Below, piece by piece: positions 48,451-57,305 of a stretch of 64,000 nt of DNA. The notes beneath the pieces are model-generated. The model was not told where the DNA came from. It saw only the letters and a program-made list of their open reading frames with translations, and did not search any database. The position numbers and the translations under genes are program-made. The stretch's first letter is position 1. Each line of letters begins with the position of its first letter. Source of the stretch: DALYJJ01 sp031969915 (GTDB lineage Bacteria; Acidobacteriota; Terriglobia; Bryobacterales; Bryobacteraceae); assembly GCA_031969915.1 (NCBI GenBank), contig DALYJJ010000003.1, forward strand, positions 28,115 through 92,114, given 5' to 3'.

Positions 48451-50603
48451 AGCGCTGGCTCGTATTGGGAAGCGGCGCGATCGTGCAGGAGGCGTTCCTC
48501 CCCGCCTTTTCGTTTCTCGGATGGCTGGACGGGACGACGGTCGTCGATCTCTCCATCCCCCCTACCCTCCGTGACTCACTTCCCGGAGTTCGGTTCGTTG
48601 AGGCGGATTTTCGAGAGTACCTGAAGGCAGTCCGGCCCGACGATGCGGCAGCGGCGGTCATCACGTTGCCGAACCGCTTTCACGAAGAGGCCGCATCGCT
48701 GTGCCTCGAGGCCGGCATGGACGTCCTTTGCGAGAAGCCGCTGGCGCTTGAGAAGGAGGTTTGTCTTCGCCTGGGCCGCTTGGCCCAAGCAAAGGGCCGA
48801 CTTCTCGGCGTGAACATGATTCTGAGGCGGTATCCCGCCTACCGCGTGGCGAAGCGGCTGCTCGCCGCCGGCCTCCTTGGGCGCTTGGAAGCGATCCACG
48901 TCGAGCAGGGCGGCGCCTTCTCCTGGCCCGCACGGTCGCTGGCCCCGTTTCTCCCCGAGAACGGCGGCGTCTTCGCGGACATCGGTGTCCACTACCTCGA
49001 CTTGGCCGAATGGTTTGCGGGGCCCCTGGAGATGGCCGATTACCGCGACGACTGGCAGGGTGGCGTCGAAGCGGACGTGCAAGCCTCGCTCCGGTCGCAG
49101 GAGGGGGTCCGGGTCGATCTGTCTCTGTCGAGGCTGCGTCCACTGGCCAACCAGTTCCTGCTCACCGGCTCAGCCGGAACGCTCACCATTCCCCCCGGGA
49201 GCATCGACCGGTTGATCTTCCGGCCCGCGGGCAGCGGTGAGGAGATCGACATGATCGCCAGGCGCCCCTTCCAGTCGGTGGCCGCCGATCCCTCGTTCGC
49301 GGCCTGCTTCGCCGAACAGCTCCAGCTCTTTTCCGCCGGGATCGGCCGCCGGGAGTCCCCGGATAGCGATGCCTTTGTCGCGGCGAGAGCCTCAGGCCTG
49401 GTTGAGCAGGCGTATCGCGCGCGACGCCTGCCCGGACCGCGCCAAGGCACGGATGATCCCCGGCCGCGACTCCAACCGGCTGCGGTTGCGGTGACGGGCG
49501 CTACCGGCTTTGTCGGCTCGCACCTGGTCGAGCGGTTGGTGGAGGCCGGCTTCGAGCGCCCGCGAGTGTTGATTCGCGGGCCCAGAACGCTGGCGCCGAT
49601 CGCCCGGCTGCCTCTCGATTTCCGGCAAGCGGACCTGCTCGAGCCGGCGGCCGTGCAGCAGGCGTTCGAAGGGTGCCGCTACATCTTTCACCTCGCCTAC
49701 GGGCGCGACGGGGAAGGACGCGACCGGGTAACCGTTGACGGCACGAAGAACATCGTCGAGGCGGCGATCGCCGCCAAGGCTGAGGTGGTCGTCGTTCTGA
49801 GCACGGTCAACGTACTTGGTTGGCCCGAAGGGATGACCGACGAGACCGCGCCCTACCGGCCCGCGGGTGGCGAGTACGGCCGCTCCAAAGCGGCGGTGGA
49901 GCGTTGGTGTTTGGAACGTGCACGGACCTCCCCGTCCACGAGGATCGTCCTTCTCCTGCCTTCGGCGGTGTTCGGCCCACGCGGAAAGACGTTCACGGAT
50001 CTGCCCGCGACCCTCGCTTCCACGGGAGCTTTCGGCTGGATCGCCGGAGGCAGCGGTCTGGCGAATTACGTATACGTGGACAACCTGGTGGACGCGATCA
50101 TTCTGGCTGCGGCCCGTCCCGAGGCGCATGGACAGCGTTTTATCGTCAACGACGGCTGTACAACCTGGCGGCAGTTCCTGACGCCGATCGTTGCGCCCTG
50201 GCTGCCATCGCTCAGAGACTATCAGCCCGGTGAACTGGCTCGCGCGGAGTCCGCCGGACGGCGCCAGGGTGGTCTTCGCAAGGCCTTGCAAGCCCTCGCC
50301 GCTCAGCCGGATTTCCGGCGCGAGCTGCTCGCCAGTTCCATTGGCCCGCTCGCACGGAGGCTGGGCAACCTGACCGGTGTCGGTGTGCGCAAGCCTTCCA
50401 CCCAGACTCGCATCACGGCTCCGCCAAGCCCCGTTTCGAAAGGGGCGCCACCGGCTTGGATCGAGGATCTTTTTGGAACCCAACGCACTGACTTCTCCTC
50501 CGCGAAAGCTCGCTCCGTACTGGGCTGGTCGAGCCACGTGTCTCTCGAAGAGGGGCAGCGGCGAACCGTAGAGTACCTTCGGCATGCCAAGCTCCACCCC
50601 TGA
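48447..50603 (+). CDS. fusion of Gfo/Idh/MocA oxidoreductase and extended SDR epimerase/dehydratase
   Basis: The 718-aa product is two enzymes in one chain. Residues ~1-330 are a Gfo/Idh/MocA oxidoreductase: VLGSGAIVQEAFLPAF nucleotide loop, then DVLCEKPLALEKEV with the catalytic Lys of the EKP motif, and VFADIGVHYLDLAEWFAG. Residues ~345-720 are an extended short-chain dehydrogenase: VAVTGATGFVGSHLVERLVEAGF, and YGRSKAAVERW with the YxxxK catalytic pair. Both types act on nucleotide sugars, so the fusion could carry out two steps of sugar synthesis. It overlaps wzt by four bases and the GT2 by 20. Confidence 0.85.
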   Translation: MKRWLVLGSGAIVQEAFLPAFSFLGWLDGTTVVDLSIPPTLRDSLPGVRFVEADFREYLKAVRPDDAAAAVITLPNRFHEEAASLCLEAGMDVLCEKPLALEKEVCLRLGRLAQAKGRLLGVNMILRRYPAYRVAKRLLAAGLLGRLEAIHVEQGGAFSWPARSLAPFLPENGGVFADIGVHYLDLAEWFAGPLEMADYRDDWQGGVEADVQASLRSQEGVRVDLSLSRLRPLANQFLLTGSAGTLTIPPGSIDRLIFRPAGSGEEIDMIARRPFQSVAADPSFAACFAEQLQLFSAGIGRRESPDSDAFVAARASGLVEQAYRARRLPGPRQGTDDPRPRLQPAAVAVTGATGFVGSHLVERLVEAGFERPRVLIRGPRTLAPIARLPLDFRQADLLEPAAVQQAFEGCRYIFHLAYGRDGEGRDRVTVDGTKNIVEAAIAAKAEVVVVLSTVNVLGWPEGMTDETAPYRPAGGEYGRSKAAVERWCLERARTSPSTRIVLLLPSAVFGPRGKTFTDLPATLASTGAFGWIAGGSGLANYVYVDNLVDAIILAAARPEAHGQRFIVNDGCTTWRQFLTPIVAPWLPSLRDYQPGELARAESAGRRQGGLRKALQALAAQPDFRRELLASSIGPLARRLGNLTGVGVRKPSTQTRITAPPSPVSKGAPPAWIEDLFGTQRTDFSSAKARSVLGWSSHVSLEEGQRRTVEYLRHAKLHP

Positions 50604-51609
50604 CGGTTCGATTGACCCTTCCGGACCCGTGCCTCAGGTGACCGTAGTGGTTCCGGCGTATAACGCCGTCGCCTGGCTGCCGGAAACCCTGGCTTCGATC
50701 GCCGGCCAGACTATCCCGCCGGAATGGCTCGAAGTGATTGTCGTCGACGACCAGTCGTCCGACGGGAGTGCAGGGTTGGCCCGTGAGATCCTCGGCCGGA
50801 GCGCCCTCCGACACCAGGTCCTCACGGTAACCAACGGCGGCCCGTCCCGCGCACGAAATATCGGGTGGAAGCTCGCCACCGCTCCCTGGATCCAGTTCCT
50901 GGACGCCGACGACCTGCTTGTCCCCCACAAGATCGCCCGGCAGTTCGAGGCTGCCACGAACCAAACTGAGCCGCCCGCGGTGATCTACTCGCCCTGGACC
51001 AGGCTCACCGGTACGGGCGGCGATTGGAAGGCCGATGACTTCATCGAGCGTCCCGCCATCGGAGACGATCCGATCATGGACCTGCTGCATGTGCGCAACT
51101 TCATTGCGGTTGGCTCTTACCTCATGTCCCGGCGATGGCTGGAGCGGGTTGCCGGCTTCGACGAGAGCCTCTCGCTGATCGAAGACGTCCATCTGCTGCT
51201 CCGGGTCGCCATGGCCGGTGGGCGGTACCTCGAAGCGTCGTCGCCGGAGCCTCTTTTCTTCTACCGATGCCGCCGAGGCGAGTCCCTTTCCAGCCAGTCA
51301 CCCATCACGTTCTCCCGCGCCCAAGCTCGCAACCTACAGCTTGTCCAGGAGTTTTGGGAACAGAACAGCATGCTGACGCCGGCGCGGAGACGCCTGCTGC
51401 TGGAGCAGTACCAGGGCCCGCTCCATATCTTTGCCGAGGCCGGGGGCCAACCCTTCGATGAGCTGTACCGCCGAGTGCTCGCGCTCGACCCCCATTGGCT
51501 GCCCTCCGGCCCACCCCCCTTGCGCTTGCTCTCCAGACTGGTCGGCTATCGCCGGGCCGAGTGGGCGTCCGTCGCCTACCGTCGCCTCCGTGGCCGCCGC
51601 CACCGGTAA
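50584..51609 (+). CDS. glycosyltransferase family 2
   Basis: The 341-aa GT-A enzyme begins (after a short variable N-terminus) VTVVVPAYNAVAWLPETLASIAGQTIP. It continues with VIVVDDQSSDGSAGLARE and GPSRARNIGWKLATAPWIQFLDADDLL, the DxD-like metal and UDP/NDP-sugar site near 95-105. SLIEDVHLLLRVAMAGGR contains the (E/Q)D acidic base region. The C-terminal part carries no membrane helix. It is last in the glycan operon and probably adds a sugar on the lipid-linked chain. Confidence 0.92.
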   Translation: MPSSTPDGSIDPSGPVPQVTVVVPAYNAVAWLPETLASIAGQTIPPEWLEVIVVDDQSSDGSAGLAREILGRSALRHQVLTVTNGGPSRARNIGWKLATAPWIQFLDADDLLVPHKIARQFEAATNQTEPPAVIYSPWTRLTGTGGDWKADDFIERPAIGDDPIMDLLHVRNFIAVGSYLMSRRWLERVAGFDESLSLIEDVHLLLRVAMAGGRYLEASSPEPLFFYRCRRGESLSSQSPITFSRAQARNLQLVQEFWEQNSMLTPARRRLLLEQYQGPLHIFAEAGGQPFDELYRRVLALDPHWLPSGPPPLRLLSRLVGYRRAEWASVAYRRLRGRRHR

Positions 51610-51645
51610 GATTTCGGCGAAATCAGCCGATGAGCTACTGGACGC

Positions 51646-54303
51646 ATGGTCGGTTACGCACTATCTCACTACGAAGTCCTCGAGAAGCTGGGCGAGGGCG
51701 GCATGGGGCAGGTCTGGAAAGCGCGCGACGTCCGCCTCGGCCGTCCAGTGGCGCTCAAGGTGCTCAACTCGACGTTCTCTGAGGACCCCGAGTTCCGCCG
51801 CCGGTTCCTCCGCGAAGCCAAGGCCATCTCCGTTCTGAATCACCCGAACATCTGTACGCTCTTCGATATCGGCGAGGAGAGTGGCCTGCCGTTCCTGGTG
51901 ATGGAACTGCTGGAAGGCCAGTCGCTGGCGGCGCGCCTGCAGGAGGGCCCGCTCCCGGCGCAGGAAGCCGTACAGTACGGCGCCCAGATCGCCGACGCGC
52001 TCGAAGCCGCGCACCGCAGCGGAATCGTTCACCGTGACTTGAAGCCGGGCAACGTGCTGCTGGTGCGGGCCGGGGCGCAACACACCGCGAAGCTGCTCGA
52101 TTTCGGCCTTGCCAAGATCGTCCGGCCCGAGAGCGGCACCGAGCCGGCCGCCGCCAGCGCGCCACTCACCCGGGCGGGCATCGTCATGGGCACGCTGAAC
52201 TACATGGCGCCGGAGCAGATTCAGGGCAAGGAACTCGATGGCCGCACGGACATCTTTTCCTTCGGCGCCCTGCTCTACGAGATGTTGACTGGGACGAAGG
52301 CGTTCCGGGGCGAAAGCCAGACTGCGGTGATGACCGCGATCCTGTCCGCCGACCCGCCGCCGGTCTCCGCTCTTTCGCCGGTCTCGCCGCCGGAACTCGA
52401 CCGCCTGGTCCAGCGGTGCCTGGCCAAGGACCCCGGCGTCCGCTTCCAGTCGGCGAAGGACCTCTTCGCGGAGCTGATGTTTATCGGCCGGCAGTTTTCC
52501 GCGCCGGTCGCCCCACCCCCGCTTCCAGCCGTTCGGCGGGGCGGCGGAAAGCTGCCCTGGGCCGTGGCGGCAGCAGCGCTGATTCTGGGGGCGTCCGGGT
52601 GGGCGGCAGCCGGATACCTGGCCGGCCGGCCGCCAGCCGCTCCGGGGCCGAAGGTGACGTTCACGGTAAACCCGCCCGCGGGGGAGACACTGCTGTTCAC
52701 AGGCCTGGCCGCCGGGGCGGCGCTCTCTCCGGACGGAGCCCGTCTCGCGTACGTAGCGACCCTCAAAGGCGCGCCTACGCTGTGGATTCGCAAGTTGGAT
52801 TCGCTGGACGCGGCGGCGGTGGAGGGCGCTGAGGGCGCCTCTTTCCCGTTCTGGTCGCCCGCCGGCACAAGCATCGCCTTCTTTGCCGGCGGCAAGCTGA
52901 AGCGCGTCGATCTGGGTGGCGGAGCCCCGGTCACCGTGGCCAACGCACCTGCCGGGCGCGGCGGCAGTTGGACCCCGGAGCGGACGATGCTCTTCACGGC
53001 CGACGCCAGCGGCTCCATCTTCGAAGTGCCGGACACGGGCGGCGAGCCAGTCCGGCTGACGCAGCCCGACCCGGCACGCAAGGAGGATGGCCACTTCTGG
53101 CCGCAGGCAATCCCCGGGGGAACACGCTTCCTCTACCTGGCCCGCTCCGTGGAACGATCCGGCAGCCACATCGAGGTGGGCGACCGAAGGGCGCGCGCGG
53201 GCGCGCAGAGGCCGCAGCGGATCATTCGCTCCAACTACAATGCCGCCATCGCCGGCGGCTCGCTGTACTTTGTGAACGGCGGCGGGCTGTACCGTCAGTC
53301 GATCGATCCGGCTTCGCTGCAACTGGCCGGTGAACCGCAATCCGTGGCCTCCGGCGTGGGGACGCTCATCCACATCAACTACGCTGACTTCTCGGCGGCT
53401 CGGGCCGGCGCCGTGGCGTGGCGCCAGGGGGGCCAACCTCTATCGCGCTTAACCTGGTTCGATCGCCGCGGCGCGCCGCAGAGCGCACCCTCCGAACCAG
53501 CCGTGCACGTTGCCCTTCGCCTCTCCCCCTCCGCGGCGCAGGCTGTCACGGCGCGCTCGGACGCAGTGACCGGGGTCAGCGACCTGTGGCTGCACGACCT
53601 GGCAGCGCCTTCGGCGATGCGCGTGACCTTCGACAGCGGCCGCGATTTCGCGCCGGTGTGGTCTCCCGGCGGCGACCAGATCGCCTTCGCCTCAACGCGC
53701 GACGGCGTGGCGAACATCTACATTCGCGCCGCCGCCGGAACCTCCGCCTCGCGCCGGCTGACCCGAAGCGCACGAGCGCAACGGCCGCTCGATTGGGCGC
53801 TCGATTCGAAAGTGTTGTACGAGGAAACCGATCCCGATTCGGCCCGCGACCTATGGATCGTGGACGCGGCGGGAACCGGCCAGCCCGTTCGCGTGACCAC
53901 CTCCGCCGCGAGCGAGGTGCAGGGCCGTTTTTCGCCCGATGGCCGGTGGATCGCTTATGCGTCCGACGAGTCGGGCCGCTTTGAAGTCTATGTGCGGGAC
54001 CATCCGTTCACCGGCGCGCAATGGCAGGTTTCCACGGCCGGCGGCAAGCAGCCGGTCTGGCGCGGCGACGGCCGCGAACTGTATTTCGTCGCGGAATCCG
54101 GCGATCTGATGGCGGCGCCCATCGCCGCCGCCGGTGCGTCGCTCCGGCCGGGTACGCCCGTTCGGCTCTTCACTCTCGAACCAGACACACCCGGGTGGAA
54201 CGATCACCGGTACGACGTGACGCGCGACGGCCAGCGGTTCTTGCTCCTGGCCCCGGCCAGGGCTGCCGACGGAGCGATTGCCGTGCGCGTGGGGGCGTTC
54301 TGA
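51646..54303 (+). CDS. membrane Ser/Thr kinase with C-terminal TolB-like propeller
   Basis: The kinase domain (1-280) has GEGGMGQVWKARD (P-loop), VALKVL (Lys), HRDLKPGNVLL (catalytic loop, near 128), DFGLAKI and APEQIQGKELDGRTDIFSFGALLYEML. A single helix (LPWAVAAAALILGASGWAAAGYLAG, near 303) anchors it. The extracytoplasmic part (~330-885) shows repeated WD40/TolB-like strands such as LSPDGARLAYV, WSPGGDQIAFASTRDG and FSPDGRWIAYASDESG. This is the common acidobacterial kinase architecture. The start ATG at 51646 is clear. Signals and targets are unknown. Confidence 0.93.
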   Translation: MVGYALSHYEVLEKLGEGGMGQVWKARDVRLGRPVALKVLNSTFSEDPEFRRRFLREAKAISVLNHPNICTLFDIGEESGLPFLVMELLEGQSLAARLQEGPLPAQEAVQYGAQIADALEAAHRSGIVHRDLKPGNVLLVRAGAQHTAKLLDFGLAKIVRPESGTEPAAASAPLTRAGIVMGTLNYMAPEQIQGKELDGRTDIFSFGALLYEMLTGTKAFRGESQTAVMTAILSADPPPVSALSPVSPPELDRLVQRCLAKDPGVRFQSAKDLFAELMFIGRQFSAPVAPPPLPAVRRGGGKLPWAVAAAALILGASGWAAAGYLAGRPPAAPGPKVTFTVNPPAGETLLFTGLAAGAALSPDGARLAYVATLKGAPTLWIRKLDSLDAAAVEGAEGASFPFWSPAGTSIAFFAGGKLKRVDLGGGAPVTVANAPAGRGGSWTPERTMLFTADASGSIFEVPDTGGEPVRLTQPDPARKEDGHFWPQAIPGGTRFLYLARSVERSGSHIEVGDRRARAGAQRPQRIIRSNYNAAIAGGSLYFVNGGGLYRQSIDPASLQLAGEPQSVASGVGTLIHINYADFSAARAGAVAWRQGGQPLSRLTWFDRRGAPQSAPSEPAVHVALRLSPSAAQAVTARSDAVTGVSDLWLHDLAAPSAMRVTFDSGRDFAPVWSPGGDQIAFASTRDGVANIYIRAAAGTSASRRLTRSARAQRPLDWALDSKVLYEETDPDSARDLWIVDAAGTGQPVRVTTSAASEVQGRFSPDGRWIAYASDESGRFEVYVRDHPFTGAQWQVSTAGGKQPVWRGDGRELYFVAESGDLMAAPIAAAGASLRPGTPVRLFTLEPDTPGWNDHRYDVTRDGQRFLLLAPARAADGAIAVRVGAF

Positions 54304-54313
54304 ACGTCCGCGG

Positions 54314-54760
54314 TTAACGCCGCTTCCGGAAAAACTCCTGGAGCAGGGCCAGGCAATCGGCCGCGAGCACGCCCTCCGCCACCTCCACCCGGTGATTGAG
54401 CAAATCCGAATCGGCGATCCGGAACTTGCTCCGCACGCCGCCGAAACGGAGGTCGCGCGCGCCGAAGACCAGGCGCCGGACCCGCGCCGCCACCAGGGCG
54501 CCCGCGCACATCACACACGGCTCCAGGGTGACGTAGAGCGTGCATTCCTCCAGCCGGTAGTTGCCCGCCGCCGCCGCGGCGTCGCGCAGCACCAGCATTT
54601 CGGCGTGGGCGGTCGGGTCGCGGCGTGAGACGGGTGCGTTGCCCGACGCGGCGATCACCTCCCCCTCGCGCACTAACACCGCGCCCACGGGCACTTCGCC
54701 CGCCTCCCCGGCCGCCGCCGCCAGGCGCAGGGCCTCCCGCATGAACCGTTCGTCGTTCAC
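54314..54760 (-). CDS. tadA: tRNA-specific adenosine deaminase TadA
   Basis: TadA converts A34 of tRNA-Arg(ACG) to inosine. The 148-aa product has the zinc site HAEM near 51 and EPCVMCAGALVAARVRRLVFGARD near 80-105, with the proton-shuttling Glu after His. GAVLVREGEVIAASGN is the N-terminal part. The GTG at 54760 (VNDERFMREALRLA) is the likely start; the longer frame runs antisense into the permease leader. It converges on the kinase gene. Confidence 0.9.
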   Translation of the reverse strand: MNDERFMREALRLAAAAGEAGEVPVGAVLVREGEVIAASGNAPVSRRDPTAHAEMLVLRDAAAAAGNYRLEECTLYVTLEPCVMCAGALVAARVRRLVFGARDLRFGGVRSKFRIADSDLLNHRVEVAEGVLAADCLALLQEFFRKRR

Positions 54761-54871
54761 CGGCGCTCCCCGCTCATCCGCCGATTTCGACGGCCGGTCC
54801 GATTCTTGACGCCGTCTATCCGGTAGAATTTGGAAAGCCGACCATCCCACCCCGAAGATCGTAAAGGCAAC

Positions 54872-56123
54872 ATGCGGTACCTATCTCTCATCGCCAAGAA
54901 CGCGCTGCGCAACCGGCGCCGGAGCATCCTCACTATATGTAGCATCGCCGCCAGCTTGTGCCTGCTCGGCGTGCTCTTTGCGATCTATAACGCGTTTTAC
55001 CTCTCGGGCGACGATTCGGAGGCGAAATCGCTGCGGCTGGTCACGCGCAACAAGGTCTCGCTCACCGTGCCCATGCCCTACTACTACGGCGCCCAGATCG
55101 CAGGTCTGCCGCATGTGAAAGCGGTGGCGGTTTCGCAGTGGTTCGGCGGAACCTACAAGGACGAGCGCGACCAGGCTAATTTCTTTGCGCGGTTCGCGGT
55201 GGAACCCGAGAAGTGGTTTGAAGTACGGCCGGATTTCGTTCTTCCCGACGACCAGAAGAAGGCCTTTACCGCCGAGCGGACCGCCTGCATGCTCGGCAAG
55301 AAGCTGGCCGACCGGCTCGGCGTCAAGGTGGGCGATCGGCTGGCGCTCAAGGGCGACATCTTCCCCGGCGACTACGACTTCAACGTGCGCGCAATCTACG
55401 ACGGCGTGGAAGACAACGAAACCATGTTCTTCCACCTCAAGTACCTCTTCGAGAGCCTGCCCGCCGGCCGCCGCGACTTCGCGGGAACGTTCACCATCCT
55501 GGTGGATGCACCGGAGAACGTTGAGCCTGTGCAGCGCGCCGTGGACGCGCGCTATGAGAACGCCAGCGTCCAGACCCGCACCGAGACCGAGAGCCAGTTT
55601 CAACTCAGCTTCCTCAGCTTCCTGGGCAACGTGAAGCTCTTCCTGCTGAGCATCTGCGGAGCGGTCACGTTCACGATTCTGCTGGTCTCGGCGAACACCA
55701 TGGCCATGTCCGTGCGCGAGCGCGCCAGGCAGCACAAGGTCATCGGCGCAGCCGTGCTCGACCTCTCCAAGCCCGAGGACAAGGCTCACTACGACCGNNN
55801 NNNNNNNGCGCGAGCGCGTGCGGGAGGTGGGCGTGCTGAAGACACTTGGCTTCACGACGGAAGCGGTCTTGTGGATCATCATGGCGGAGGCGGCTTTGAT
55901 CTCGCTGCTCGGCGGGCTGGTGGGCTGTCTGTTCGCGGCGGGCTTGTGCACCGTGGTGCGCAGCGCGACGTTCTTCCAGCAGTTGCGAAACCTTACTTTG
56001 GAGCCGCGCGTGGCTCTGGTCTGCCTGGGAGTGGCCGCGGTCATCGGCCTGGTGAGTTCGTTCGTGCCTGCGCGCGCCGCCGCCCGAACCACCATCCTGG
56101 ATGCCCTGCGCTATTCCGGTTAG
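54872..56123 (+). CDS. FtsX/MacB-like ABC permease, interrupted by assembly gap
   Basis: The N-terminal part (IAKNALRNRRRSILTICSIAASLCLLGVLFAIYNAF, ATG at 54872) is followed by a large extracytoplasmic domain and then the FtsX core, ...LLVSANTMAMSVRER. At 55725-55818 a stretch including 10 N interrupts it, after which the sequence resumes in another frame as RERVREVGVLKTLGFTTEAVLWIIMAEAALISLLGG. The 11-mer GCGCGAGCGCG occurs at both ends (55714 and 55808). Removing 94 bases restores one frame of about 385 aa, the size of the sister permease at 56133. It is a real gene with a faulty assembly. Confidence 0.8.
55798..55807. other. assembly gap of 10 N
   Basis: Ten ambiguous bases join two contigs inside the first FtsX-like permease. 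The round number shows a scaffolding placeholder, not a measured distance. Flanking sequence shares the 11-mer GCGCGAGCGCG (55714-55724 and 55808-55818), so the two contig ends probably overlap. Confidence 0.97.
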
Positions 56124-56132
56124 GAGACAGCT

Positions 56133-57299
56133 ATGAAGATTCCCTTCTCCTACAACGTGCGCAATCTGACCGAGCGCCGGGGCACGACGATCATGACTGC
56201 GCTGGGGATCGGCCTTACCGTCTCCGTGCTGCTGGCGGTGCTCGCGCTGGTGAACGGCCTGCAAACGGCGTTCCAGTCGAGCGGGAATCCGCTGCACGTG
56301 CTGGTGATGCGCAAGGGTTCCACCTCCGAACTGGTCAGCAACTTCACGCGGCAGCAGTACAACGACCTGAAGTTCAAGGCGGGCATCGCCCGCCGCGGCG
56401 AGGAACCGATGGTTTCGCTCGAAATGGTGATGGTGATCAACCTGCCGCGCGTGGACGCGCCGGAGGGCGCGAATGTCACGCTGCGCGGGCTGCCGCCCAT
56501 CGGCTTCACGATGCGCGAGGAGTTGAAGCTCAAGAGCGGCCGTCTGTTTCAGGAAGGACGGCGCGAGGTGGTGGTCGGCAAGTCGATCGCCGAGCGGTTT
56601 CCCGACGCACGCCCCGGCGGCACGCTCAAGTTCGGCCGCGGGACGTGGGAGGTGGTGGGCGTGATGGACGGCGGGCAGTCGGCTTTCAACAGTGAGATCT
56701 TCGCCGACCTGAACCAGGTGAGTTCGGATTACAACCGCAGTGAGGTGCTGAGTTCCGCGCTCGTGCGGGCTACCGATTCAGTGGCCGTCCAGGCGCTGAT
56801 GAACGACCTCAATGCCGACACACGGCTGAACGTGGAGGCGCGCCTGGAGAAAGAGTACTTCGCGTCGCAAACCTCGTCCGCCGCGCCCATCCAGTTTCTG
56901 GGAATCTTTGTCTCGGTGATCATGGCCGTGGGCTCCTGTTTCGCGGCGATGAACACCATGTATGCGGCGGTGGCACGCCGGTCGAAGGAGATCGGTACTC
57001 TGCGCGTGCTGGGGTTTTCGCGGGGCAGCATCCTGTTCAGCTTCTTCCTGGAGGCGCTGGCGTTGTCGGCGCTGGGCGGCGTGTTGGGCATTCTCCTGGT
57101 GCTTCCGCTGAACAACGTGACCACGGGCATCGGTAGTTTCGTGACGTTCAGCGAGATCGCGTTCAACTTTGAGGTGAGCCCGGCGATCATGGCGGTGGGC
57201 GTCGGGTTCGCCTTGATTGTAGGCGCGCTGGGCGGCCTCTTCCCCGCCGGGAACGCGGCCCGAAAAGAGATCCTGGTGGCGCTGAAGGAAACCGAATAG
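56133..57299 (+). CDS. FtsX/MacB-like ABC permease, second copy
   Basis: The 388-aa permease has an N-terminal helix (GTTIMTALGIGLTVSVLLAVLALVNGL), a periplasmic domain, and the C-terminal FtsX core (IFVSVIMAVGSCFAAMNTMYAAVARRSKEIGTLRVLGFSRGSILFSFFLEALALSALGGVLGILL). It is a paralogue of the first permease. MacB-type exporters usually have one fused permease-ATPase or a homodimer, so two permease genes here probably form a heterodimer. It is followed by the adaptor after six bases. Confidence 0.9.
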   Translation: MKIPFSYNVRNLTERRGTTIMTALGIGLTVSVLLAVLALVNGLQTAFQSSGNPLHVLVMRKGSTSELVSNFTRQQYNDLKFKAGIARRGEEPMVSLEMVMVINLPRVDAPEGANVTLRGLPPIGFTMREELKLKSGRLFQEGRREVVVGKSIAERFPDARPGGTLKFGRGTWEVVGVMDGGQSAFNSEIFADLNQVSSDYNRSEVLSSALVRATDSVAVQALMNDLNADTRLNVEARLEKEYFASQTSSAAPIQFLGIFVSVIMAVGSCFAAMNTMYAAVARRSKEIGTLRVLGFSRGSILFSFFLEALALSALGGVLGILLVLPLNNVTTGIGSFVTFSEIAFNFEVSPAIMAVGVGFALIVGALGGLFPAGNAARKEILVALKETE

Positions 57300-57305
57300 G
57301 CGTTT

